Source: Calothrix sp. NIES-2100
Lineage (GTDB): Bacteria; Cyanobacteriota; Cyanobacteriia; Cyanobacteriales; Nostocaceae
Assembly: GCF_002368195.1 (NCBI RefSeq)
Contig: NZ_AP018178.1
Span: 605,738 to 669,737, forward strand
Direction of reading: 5' to 3'
DNA: 64,000 nucleotides
In this document: positions 1-7,507 of the stretch, piece after piece
Layout of the letters: the number at the start of each line of letters is the position of its first letter
How positions within the stretch are numbered: position 1 is the first letter of the stretch
Notes under the pieces: model-generated
The model's database searches: none
Seen by the model: only the letters and a program-made list of their open reading frames with translations
What the model was told of the DNA's origin: nothing
Made by a program: the position numbers and the translations under genes

Positions 1-2
1 AA

Positions 3-695
3 AAAGCGGTAGTTTCCGGTACATCGGTTTGGGATACACTGAAGCTATTACCAGAAAAGGCAGTTCCCCAAAAGTACCGTAATCAAAGACAAGCAACACC
101 TGAGTGTGATAGTTTTATGCATCTCCATTTAGGTATTGATGCCCAAGGTTTACCGTCAAATTTGGCTTGTCACCACATAGTTGTTAACGACTGGGAAGTC
201 GGGGTAACAGCACCTCAGAATGTTGTCCTCATATCAATTCCTTCGATTATTGAGCCATCCCTAGCACCATCGGGTAAACATACAATTCATGTCTACACTC
301 CTGGTAATGAGCCTTATGCACTTTGGCTGGGAATGGACAGGAAAAGCCCAGAGTATGGGGAACAAAAGCGCTTACGTGCAGAGGTGATGTGGCAAGCTTT
401 AGAGCGCATTATTCCCGATATTCGCTCTCGTTGTGAAGTCACTCTTATCGGTACACCGCTTACACATGAACGCTTTTTGCGCCGCGATCGCGGTTCTTAT
501 GGGCCAGCGATCAAAGCAGGAGTTGCAATGTTTCCCGGCCCTACAACACCTTTACCAGGATTTATGTGTTGTGGCGATTCCACATTTCCAGGTATCGGTT
601 TACCAGCCGTCGCCGCTAGTGGCATGATAGCCGCAAATACCTTGGCTCCTGTACAGCAGCATTTAGCCATGCTTCAAGATATTGGTTGCGTTTAA
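3..695 (+). CDS. FAD-dependent phytoene desaturase/carotenoid isomerase-like oxidoreductase, C-terminal part
   Basis: The reading frame is open from the window edge, so the 5' end is missing; the ATG at 117 is internal. About 230 residues are visible. The C-terminus carries the conserved FAD-contact segment of the CrtI/CrtH/amine-oxidase-like family (GDSTFPGIGLPAVAASG), and upstream there is the RDRGSYGPA-type stretch seen in CrtH-like proteins. Such enzymes desaturate or isomerise carotenes on membranes. Whether this copy is a true CrtH or an uncharacterised paralogue cannot be told from the fragment. A palindromic terminator follows at 767. Confidence 0.8.
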   Translation, partial: KAVVSGTSVWDTLKLLPEKAVPQKYRNQRQATPECDSFMHLHLGIDAQGLPSNLACHHIVVNDWEVGVTAPQNVVLISIPSIIEPSLAPSGKHTIHVYTPGNEPYALWLGMDRKSPEYGEQKRLRAEVMWQALERIIPDIRSRCEVTLIGTPLTHERFLRRDRGSYGPAIKAGVAMFPGPTTPLPGFMCCGDSTFPGIGLPAVAASGMIAANTLAPVQQHLAMLQDIGCV

Positions 696-766
696 TTTTT
701 TTAGTACACAATTGTCTGTATATAGTACAATTGTATTGTATATTGTTCTCAATACGCGTTCCTGGT

Positions 767-797
767 AAATCCCTCAGCTAGCTGAGGGATTTTATTT
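767..797 (+). terminator. Palindromic terminator after the oxidoreductase
   Basis: A perfect 26-nt palindrome centred on CTCAGCTAGCTGAG is followed by a T-rich tract. It lies about 70 bases after the stop of the oxidoreductase gene. The next gene is on the opposite strand, so it may serve both directions. Confidence 0.75.
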
Positions 798-902
798 TGG
801 GATGATGGCATTAAAGGACAAGGAATACAAGGTTTCAGCAATTATTCGGTATAATTTCGCAACCGAGGGTAGCTTTATAGTTCCCAAATCGTTGATTAAA
901 TC

Positions 903-1823
903 TCAAATTTTCCGGCTGGCTTCCCAGCCCAAAATCGCTAATTTACGCACCAAACCCCAGTGATAACCGCCTAGTTCCCCAGATTCCCGAATGACACGAT
1001 GGCATGGAATGATATAGGCTATGGGATTATTACCGACAGCATTACCCACGGCTCTAGCAGCAGTTGGGCGATTAATTGATTCAGCAATATTTTGATAAGT
1101 TGTCATACCCCCAAAAGGTATTTGCAATAGTGCTTTCCAAACTTGAATCTGAAAATTTGTACCCTTAACTAAGAGCGTTAATGGTTTATTAACATTCAAA
1201 GCTTCGGGATGGAAAATCTGGTCATGCAACGGTTGGGTGGTTTGTTGATCGTGGATAATTTCTGCACTTTTCCATGAAGCTTGCAGTATTTGCTCTGCAT
1301 TCTGCTCATTTGAAGAGTCTAAGAAATACAAGTTACAAATACCACGAGATGTTGTAGCGAGTAGGGATTTACCAAATAATGTGTCATGAATACCATAGCG
1401 AATTTGTAAACCTGCTCCCCCTGTTTTGAATTCACCAGGAGACATCGCTTCTAAATTCACAAACAAATCGTGTAATCGTCCTGGACTTGATAGCCCCACA
1501 TCTAGGGTTAGGTCTAAAAGGCTTTTAGTTTCGGTAATTTTTGACTTAGCATATTCTACAGTCAGATATTGCACAAATCTCTTGGGGCTAATACCCGCCC
1601 ATTGAGTGAATAACCTTTGGAAATGAGACTCACTCAGCCCTATTTGCTGGGCTACCGTTGCCAAATCTGGTTGATTTAGGTGATTTTTCTGGATGAATGC
1701 GATCGCCTGAGCAATTCGGCTGTAGTCTTTGCTGTCAAAGATATTTACACTATTTATTGGTATCATCTCGACTGCATCTAGGGAACTGGCGCATTTTTTT
1801 ACTTTACAGACGCTGTTCATCAA
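903..1823 (-). CDS. Ada-like protein: AraC-type HTH fused to O6-alkylguanine-DNA alkyltransferase
   Basis: A 306-residue protein. Residues about 33-135 form an AraC-type helix-turn-helix domain (YSRIAQAIAFIQKN ... LATVAQQIGLSESHFQRLF). Residues about 150-305 form the methylguanine methyltransferase domain, with the active-site motif PCHRV at 273-277 (acceptor Cys274) and the preceding ARAVGNAVGNNP helix. The N-terminal zinc/phosphotriester domain of full-length Ada is absent, so phosphotriester sensing is unlikely. It should repair O6-alkylguanine by irreversible transfer to the cysteine and may also regulate its own expression. An alternative start at Met20 would remove a Cys/Lys-rich leader of uncertain reality. 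Confidence 0.9.
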   Translation of the reverse strand: MMNSVCKVKKCASSLDAVEMIPINSVNIFDSKDYSRIAQAIAFIQKNHLNQPDLATVAQQIGLSESHFQRLFTQWAGISPKRFVQYLTVEYAKSKITETKSLLDLTLDVGLSSPGRLHDLFVNLEAMSPGEFKTGGAGLQIRYGIHDTLFGKSLLATTSRGICNLYFLDSSNEQNAEQILQASWKSAEIIHDQQTTQPLHDQIFHPEALNVNKPLTLLVKGTNFQIQVWKALLQIPFGGMTTYQNIAESINRPTAARAVGNAVGNNPIAYIIPCHRVIRESGELGGYHWGLVRKLAILGWEASRKI

Positions 1824-1937
1824 AAACCACCCGTTTCTTGCGATGTCTCAAGTTAGCCGATGAGGTAAATTTAGGGGGTGGCTTAAATCTGTTGATAGTA
1901 GCAGGTTTATGGGTTGTAAAAATAGATTTACGAGTTG

Positions 1938-2285
1938 TTATGTAGCGATCGCTTTGCATTGAGCGTAAAATTCTTTCGGAGCCTCAGGAAAATACTTCAG
2001 CAAAGCCGGACACAGCCATCCTTCCATATCTAACTCTGCATTGTAGTACCAATTTCCGCCATATTCCTCCCGTCGCCAATCAAATTTAACTTGATAACCG
2101 GGAAATGGGCGAGCAGAAAACAGTAAACTAAATCCTGCTGCTGCATTTGGGATGTTTGCTACTAATCGATCAATAATCTTGTCTGCACCTGCTACAAACG
2201 GTTCCCGTACCAAACCAACTTTTTCATCGTCGAACACCCATATTTCATCATATTTATATGGATGGATCACCATAATTGAATTCAT
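1938..2285 (-). CDS. Conserved hypothetical protein (DUF6717-like)
   Basis: A 115-residue soluble protein rich in aromatic residues (DEIWVFDD, FDWRREEYGGNWYYNAELDMEGWLCPALLKYFP). It resembles small uncharacterised cyanobacterial proteins that I associate from memory with DUF6717. No catalytic motif is evident. It is transcribed leftward towards the alkyltransferase gene, about 110 bases away, so co-expression is possible. Confidence 0.65.
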   Translation of the reverse strand: MNSIMVIHPYKYDEIWVFDDEKVGLVREPFVAGADKIIDRLVANIPNAAAGFSLLFSARPFPGYQVKFDWRREEYGGNWYYNAELDMEGWLCPALLKYFPEAPKEFYAQCKAIAT

Positions 2286-2682
2286 ATCGGACTCCTAAGT
2301 AAGTAGGCGCGATGAAAAACTATGTAAAGTTTTTTCGGGTAAACTCCGGGTTCCCTCTGAGGATTAGGGGGAAAGGTGAAAGGGTAAAGGGAAAAACCTT
2401 TACCCCTTTCCCCCTTTCCCTTTACCCTTCCTAATATAGTTATGTTTATTTCCGTTGATCTACTTATCGTTGTCTAAAAAATCTCTCTCAGGGTGAGTAA
2501 ATCCTTGGTCTTCACCCTGCTGAAGTTGTGAATTATACTAACTTGGAAAATTCTACATCTACAACCTCAGTCAGAGGAATACACATCAGGTGATTGTTAA
2601 CTTAGGTAACAAGTCGTTAAGGAGTTTTTACTTCAGTGTTGATCGCCTTAAAGACTAGAAGTTTTGAATTGGAAAAGTAATC
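2286..2682. other. Intergenic region with a purine/pyrimidine inverted repeat
   Basis: About 400 bases between divergent genes. At 2367-2422 there is an almost perfect inverted repeat with arms of about 25 bases, purine-rich on one side and pyrimidine-rich on the other (GGGGGAAAGG / CCTTTCCCCC type), around a GAAAAA loop. The region also contains presumed promoters for the flanking genes, but no box is clear enough to call. I see no gene here. Confidence 0.5.
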
Positions 2683-3135
2683 ATGGCACAATACACTCAA
2701 TCAGCACCAGCAGAATATGCGGAGCTGTTTAGAAACCTGTCCATCGATAACCAACTTGCCCTATTGTGGCATCTCTACGTCAAAATGGGTGGTTCCACCA
2801 GACCCGGAGATCCGGAAGGAACCGCACCTGATACTTCCGAGGGACTGTTTAATAAAGTTAAAGGAAAGTCCCAGGAAGAGCAACTACAAATCATGCGAGA
2901 TTTGTTGACACCTTCTAGCACAGATATCAGGCGGGAATACGACTCTTTGAGCAATAATACCAAGCTGGCTTTTTGGTATCGGCTGGCTCAAGGTATGGAA
3001 AATTCCACGATTATTCCAGTACCATCTGATTATCAACTTTCAGAGCAAGCAAAAGAGTTGTTGTCTAGACTTGAGCCGATTGGCTTTGAACTACAATACG
3101 TTTTCCTGCGTGATGCATTGCTAGCGGGTTACTAA
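2683..3135 (+). CDS. Helical carotenoid protein (orange carotenoid protein N-terminal-domain homologue)
   Basis: A 150-residue all-helical protein matching the N-terminal, carotenoid-binding domain of orange carotenoid protein: DNQLALLWHLYVKMG, EEQLQIMRDLL, NNTKLAFWYRLAQGM and the PVPSDYQLS linker. The C-terminal NTF2-like regulatory domain is absent, so this is a stand-alone HCP. Such proteins bind a keto-carotenoid and quench singlet oxygen or excitation energy, depending on the clade. No CTDH partner gene is visible nearby. The start is supported by GGAAAA just upstream of the ATG, and a strong terminator follows. Confidence 0.9.
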   Translation: MAQYTQSAPAEYAELFRNLSIDNQLALLWHLYVKMGGSTRPGDPEGTAPDTSEGLFNKVKGKSQEEQLQIMRDLLTPSSTDIRREYDSLSNNTKLAFWYRLAQGMENSTIIPVPSDYQLSEQAKELLSRLEPIGFELQYVFLRDALLAGY

Positions 3136-3147
3136 GAATTAGGGTGC

Positions 3148-3197
3148 AAAAAAGAGCGATCGCATGAACTTAGGTGAGTGCGATCGCTCTTTTTTTG
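3148..3197 (+). terminator. Strong terminator built from two HIP1 sites
   Basis: The arms AAAAAAGAGCGATCGC and GCGATCGCTCTTTTTT flank a loop of about 16 bases and end in a T7 tract. Both arms contain the cyanobacterial HIP1 octamer. It terminates the carotenoid protein gene. Confidence 0.85.
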
Positions 3198-3382
3198 ACA
3201 ACTCTCACAACTTCCTCAAATTTTTTGTCTAACCTCAAGATTAAGGTGAGTAATTTTGTGGGTTATGACAATTTCCTAGAAAACACTTGACCAAAAACTC
3301 TCAGTCAAATGATTGCGATCGCTATTTTTGTATGTAAATTTACTAGTTTTATCTCCATAATAAATACCTAAGAGCTATGTAA

Positions 3383-3940
3383 GTGAAAGAATTAGACTCC
3401 TACTATAAAAATGAAGATGGTACATATTTAGTTGAAATTCGGCTTAGTAATCTAAGTCAAATATTTAACTCATTTGACCCATCGCCATTTTTAGAAAAAG
3501 ACCTTGATGACGATGCCGAATCTTACATTTTCCAGTCTGTAAGTGAATTTTCACTCAAAACCCCTCTGAAGCTGGTTTTTTACGTACCGGAACACGTTCG
3601 AGAGGAAGAAATACAAATTTTACCTGAAGCTATCCATAACTATTTTGCTTACAGAAAGCATAACGCCGCTAGAGAACTGCGTCAGACTTTCCGCCAAGGT
3701 CGTGTATCATTGATTATTGGTCTGATGTTTTTAGGCTTGTGTGTGACTATTAGCAAGCTAATTACTTTGTTCAGCGATGATACCTTTGCTAACATCGTCA
3801 CAGAAGGGCTTTTGATTGTGGGTTGGGTAGCAATGTGGCGACCGTTAGAAATTTTTCTTTACGATTGGTGGCCGATTCATCGCACTCAACAGGTTTTTGA
3901 GAAACTTAGCTCAATCACTATTGATATTCGCAGTGCATGA
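3383..3940 (+). CDS. Hypothetical two-helix membrane protein
   Basis: A 185-residue protein starting at GTG. Residues 1-105 look soluble and acidic. Two transmembrane helices follow (about 108-132 and 138-158: VSLIIGLMFLGLCVTISKLI and IVTEGLLIVGWVAMWRPLEI), then a short cytoplasmic-type tail. Similar small membrane proteins of unknown role occur in Nostocales. The GTG start has only weak upstream purines, so the exact start is uncertain. Confidence 0.6.
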   Translation: MKELDSYYKNEDGTYLVEIRLSNLSQIFNSFDPSPFLEKDLDDDAESYIFQSVSEFSLKTPLKLVFYVPEHVREEEIQILPEAIHNYFAYRKHNAARELRQTFRQGRVSLIIGLMFLGLCVTISKLITLFSDDTFANIVTEGLLIVGWVAMWRPLEIFLYDWWPIHRTQQVFEKLSSITIDIRSA

Positions 3941-4213
3941 ATAGTTCGCTGACGCTGAGTGCGGTGCTATTCAGCCGGAAAAATGCGATGTCTAGGACAA
4001 GTGCTACTCTTCGAGTTCTGCTTTGCAGTAAGGGTTCGGCAGTTACTACCCTGAGGGAAACCGCTGCGCGTCTACAAGTCTCTTCACCCGCCCAACGCAC
4101 TGCCTCTCCTGACGGAGACGCTACGCGAACACGGCTTTGCGTTTACGGATTCTGCATAAGTTCCACCCCCCCAGAAATATCTAAGTTTCGGCAGCCATTC
4201 AAAGGATAAAAGA

Positions 4214-4498
4214 ATGTCTAATGAAACCAATATAAATAACACTCCCGTTGAGTTATCACCAGAAGAACTAGACGCAGTCGCAGGTGGAATCGATATTTAT
4301 CTATCTGGCTCGACTTTTGAACAAAGAGATATATTTTCCGCCAACCGCAGAAGTTATAGAAGAAACAGTAGAAATTCTATTTTTCAATCTTCTTATATAT
4401 CTTCCTCAGCATTTCAATTTATCGGTTTGGGCTTTAATTCCGTTAGCGATGCGCTCAGTTTTGTGAGCGGTTTTGCCAAACTTTTTGGTAGGAGATGA
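4214..4498 (+). CDS. Bacteriocin-like precursor peptide with double-glycine leader (CTB-family type)
   Basis: A 94-residue peptide. Residues 1-25 form a leader with the sequence PVELSPEELDAVAGG, a classic double-glycine processing site for C39 peptidases. The core after Gly25 is about 69 residues, rich in Ser, Arg and Phe, without clustered Cys. It matches what I know as CTB-family bacteriocin precursors of heterocystous cyanobacteria. AAAGGA precedes the ATG at good spacing. The genes downstream (cyclic-nucleotide sensor, HlyD, C39-ABC exporter, second ABC exporter) supply the export machinery. No modification enzyme is visible, so the product may be unmodified. Confidence 0.8.
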   Translation: MSNETNINNTPVELSPEELDAVAGGIDIYLSGSTFEQRDIFSANRRSYRRNSRNSIFQSSYISSSAFQFIGLGFNSVSDALSFVSGFAKLFGRR

Positions 4499-4504
4499 GG
4501 GGAG

Positions 4505-4538
4505 TGTTGACGGTTGACTGTTGACTGTTGACTGTTGA
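4505..4538. repeat. Heptanucleotide tandem repeat (STRR type)
   Basis: About four tandem copies of GTTGACT between the precursor peptide and the next gene. Such short tandemly repeated sequences are common in heterocystous cyanobacteria. Related ones lie at about 15744, 16808, 18060 and 19809. Confidence 0.8.
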
Positions 4539-4607
4539 GTAATGACAAATTAGGGGTGAAGGTTGCAGAATTTTTCTCCCATTCGTTGATTTATAGGGAG
4601 TTGAGTA

Positions 4608-5705
4608 ATGACAGAGGTTCTACTAAAAGAACTTAGTAATGAAGATATAGATTGGATGTTGGCGGTGGGAAATCAAGCAGAAATTGCGCCAGGAAAGGTT
4701 TTGATTCAGCAAGGTCAACCCCTGGATGCATTGCATATTCTCCTTGATGGTGCGTTGACAGTTTCACTAAATCAGTCGGATAATAATCCGTTGGGACGTG
4801 CTTTTGCGGTGCTGGAAGGTGGGAGTTTACCTGGACGGGAAATTGCACGGTTATCTAGTGGGGAGATGGTAGGGGAAATTCCGTTTATCGAAACTTACTT
4901 ACCTGCAACTACAGTTAGTGCGAAAACCAAATCTTTGATTTTGACAATTCCCAAATTCCAGCTGATTCAGAAACTACAACAAGACCTAAGTTTTGCGGCG
5001 CATCTCTACCGCGCTAGTGCGGTGTTGTTAGCCCATCGCCTAGAGCAAATGATGAATCAACTGGGAAACAGTACAGTTGTTTTGAGTCAATCGCAACTGA
5101 GGGAAGCGTTGATTGTCTTTGCAGAGTTACAAGATGGCGATATTGATTGGTTAATTGCTGCGGGACGAGTCGAACAGTTTACCGCTGGCTCTGTATTAAT
5201 TCGCAGCGGTAGGCCAATCGAGGCGTTACATATTTTACTTGATGGTGCGGTGACATTAAATGCAGACACAGGAGAAAGTAACCCGTTAGCGCGAGCTTTT
5301 TCTAATTTAGAAGATAGCCAAAATCAAGTATTAGAAAGGGAATTCGCACGGTTATGGCGGGGCGATATTGTGGGTGAAACACCGTTTATTGAGGTACAAC
5401 CACCAGCGGTCACAGTGAGGACATTACGGAATTCACGGGTGTTATCGATTCCTAAATGGCGATTAGCTGCAAAACTGTTGCATGATGTCGGCTTTGCATC
5501 TCGATTTTATCGCGTGTTGGGTATTCTCTTAGCGGATAAACAACAAGCGATCGCACAACGTTTAGGATATGGGCGACTGAGTTACAGCAGTGGACAATCT
5601 TTAGACCAATCCTACTCCAACGAACTCAATACTAATTCTCTCGCACAGGTAGCCATAGCTGGAGCCAGGTTTGACTGGATGCTCAAACGGATTGGAATTG
5701 AATGA
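4608..5705 (+). CDS. Tandem cyclic-nucleotide-binding-domain protein of the exporter locus
   Basis: A 365-residue protein with two similar cNMP-binding-fold repeats (about residues 12-155 and 172-320). Each carries the pattern G-x-VLIxxGxPxxALHILLDGAxT ... ARLxxGxxVGExPFIE. No output domain such as a CRP helix-turn-helix is present, so it probably senses or scaffolds rather than binding DNA. Genes of this kind commonly stand beside NHLM-type exporters in Nostoc. Its stop overlaps an ATG of the next frame, but the following gene probably starts further downstream. Confidence 0.75.
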   Translation: MTEVLLKELSNEDIDWMLAVGNQAEIAPGKVLIQQGQPLDALHILLDGALTVSLNQSDNNPLGRAFAVLEGGSLPGREIARLSSGEMVGEIPFIETYLPATTVSAKTKSLILTIPKFQLIQKLQQDLSFAAHLYRASAVLLAHRLEQMMNQLGNSTVVLSQSQLREALIVFAELQDGDIDWLIAAGRVEQFTAGSVLIRSGRPIEALHILLDGAVTLNADTGESNPLARAFSNLEDSQNQVLEREFARLWRGDIVGETPFIEVQPPAVTVRTLRNSRVLSIPKWRLAAKLLHDVGFASRFYRVLGILLADKQQAIAQRLGYGRLSYSSGQSLDQSYSNELNTNSLAQVAIAGARFDWMLKRIGIE

Positions 5706-5812
5706 ATTGGGCATTGGGCATTGGGCATGGATTATTTTTCTCCCTTGTCCTCCTTGTCCTCCTTGTCTCCCTTGTCCCCTCTTCCCTAGTCCCTATATAT
5801 AAAGGTGAAAAA

Positions 5813-7264
5813 ATGGTAACACAGCAAGATACACAGAAAAATAATCTCTTTCGCAAAGAAGCGTTGGAAAGGGTTGCTTCTCCCGAACAACTCGACCAAT
5901 TAATTAAGGTAACAAATCCGAAACGCTGGTTTTCTCTGCTGGCGCTGGGTTCCTTGGTAGCGGTAGGAACTGCATGGAGTGTGTTGGGACGTATCCCCAT
6001 AGTTGTCTCCGGTCGGGGTGTATTAATTTATCCTAGTAAAGTAGTGACAGTGCAAGCTGCTAACCCTGGACGAATTTTAGCGTTAAATGTGCAAGCAGGC
6101 GATCGCGTTAAAAAAGGTCAAGTGATTGCAACTATCGACCAAGCTGAATTACGTAAGCAATTGCAACTAGCACGGGAAAAATTGGGACAGTTGCGTTTTC
6201 AAGATGAAACCGCCAGTCAAGTACAAACACAGCGTTCTAATTTAGAAGAGATGGCGATTCAGCAACAGCGTCAAACTTTAGAGAGAAGTTTAGAAATTGT
6301 TCAATCTCTCACTCCGGCGTTGCGGGAACAGACACAGACTGTCATGAAACGCGAACGCTTAAATCTCCAACAACGTATACAAACCTTACAAGAATTATTA
6401 CCCACTTACTATGAAAGATGGCAAAAGCGGAAAAATCTCTTTAAGCAAGGGGCTGTTAACCAAGATACAGCTTTACAAGCAGAGCAAGAGTATAAAAATG
6501 CTCAAGCACAAATTAATGAAGCCAAATCCCAGTTAAATCAACTGGAATTAAGGGAAACTGATACGGAACGTCAGTATATGAATAATCTTAATCAAATTAA
6601 TGAGATTCAAACCCAATTAAAGGCTTTAGAAAGTCGTCAAGCAACGCAAAAAGAACAAGATTTCACTACTGTTACTAATCGGAAAAAAGAAATTCAGGAA
6701 ACTCAACGTGTAATTGCTCAATTAGAATTACAGTTACAAAAGAGTAGTCAAATTGTCAGCGATTACACAGGAAGAGTCCTGGAAATTACTGCCAAACCAG
6801 GACAACAGTTAGAACCAGGTGGGGGAATTGGGACAATTGCTGCTTATGAATCATCAGCGAAGTTAGTTAATGTGGCTTTTTTACCTGTGAGTGAAGGTAA
6901 GAAAATTAAACCGGGGATGTCTTTACAAATTACACCTTCTACAGTGAAACGGGAAGAATTTGGTGGGATAGAAGCGAAGGTAACAAATATCTCTGCATTT
7001 CCGGTGACACAGCAAGGTGTTGCCAGCTTAATCGGTAATCCTGATATTTTACCTGGTATTTTGAGCCAAGGGGCACAATTGGCAGTTTTTACCGAACTTC
7101 AGCCTGATACTTCCACTGTCAGCGGCTATCGTTGGTCTTCATCAAAAGGGCCGGAATTGAAAATTACACCGGGAACTACAACTTCTGTGCGGATTACTGT
7201 TGAAGAACGCGCACCGATTACCTTTGTTTTACCTATTTTGAAATCTTGGACAGGATTGGGATAA
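5813..7264 (+). CDS. HlyD-family membrane fusion protein of NHLM-type exporter
   Basis: From this start the protein is 483 residues. It has one transmembrane helix at about 39-58, a lipoyl/barrel half (VQAANPGRILALNVQAGDRVKKGQVIATID), a long Gln/Glu-rich coiled coil (about 110-300), the second lipoyl half (VLEITAKPGQQLEPGG) and a C-terminal beta domain. It should bridge the inner-membrane ABC exporter to the outer membrane. The frame is open from an ATG at 5702, but those 37 codons are a low-complexity CCTTGTCCT-type repeat. AAAGGTGAAAA stands just before 5813, so I chose 5813. Confidence 0.85.
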   Translation: MVTQQDTQKNNLFRKEALERVASPEQLDQLIKVTNPKRWFSLLALGSLVAVGTAWSVLGRIPIVVSGRGVLIYPSKVVTVQAANPGRILALNVQAGDRVKKGQVIATIDQAELRKQLQLAREKLGQLRFQDETASQVQTQRSNLEEMAIQQQRQTLERSLEIVQSLTPALREQTQTVMKRERLNLQQRIQTLQELLPTYYERWQKRKNLFKQGAVNQDTALQAEQEYKNAQAQINEAKSQLNQLELRETDTERQYMNNLNQINEIQTQLKALESRQATQKEQDFTTVTNRKKEIQETQRVIAQLELQLQKSSQIVSDYTGRVLEITAKPGQQLEPGGGIGTIAAYESSAKLVNVAFLPVSEGKKIKPGMSLQITPSTVKREEFGGIEAKVTNISAFPVTQQGVASLIGNPDILPGILSQGAQLAVFTELQPDTSTVSGYRWSSSKGPELKITPGTTTSVRITVEERAPITFVLPILKSWTGLG

Positions 7265-7507
7265 TTCGTAATTCGTAATGACGCTCGTTCCTCGCTACCG
7301 CTTCGCTAACGTAATTCGTAATTTCCAAGAGGTTTAATATTCTTTTATTCGTAATAATTAGACCTCTTGCATAATTCCTAAATTGCGCCTTTTTCTCTGC
7401 GTCTCTGCGCCTATACGTGAGAAAAAATATAGAAATTGAACCGCCAAGAACGCCAAGTGCGCCAAGGAAGAATAGATAGAAAGAGAGTTTGCATCACTTA
7501 GTTAAAT
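7262..7507. other. Intergenic Nostoc-type small repeats
   Basis: Contains direct repeats of TAATTCGTAATTCGTAAT and degenerate pieces such as GCGTCTCTGCG and CGCCAAGAACGCCAAG, which recur in Nostocales intergenic DNA. No gene is seen. Confidence 0.5.

Noticed and set aside
3937..4209. 90-codon open frame before the bacteriocin precursor
   Set aside because: It is made of degenerate Nostoc-type intergenic repeats (GACGGAGACGCTACGCG type) and has no ribosome site or domain.
5702..5812. Upstream extension of the HlyD gene
   Set aside because: The 37 codons are repeats of TTGGGCA and CCTTGTC types without a ribosome site; AAAGGTGAAAA supports 5813.
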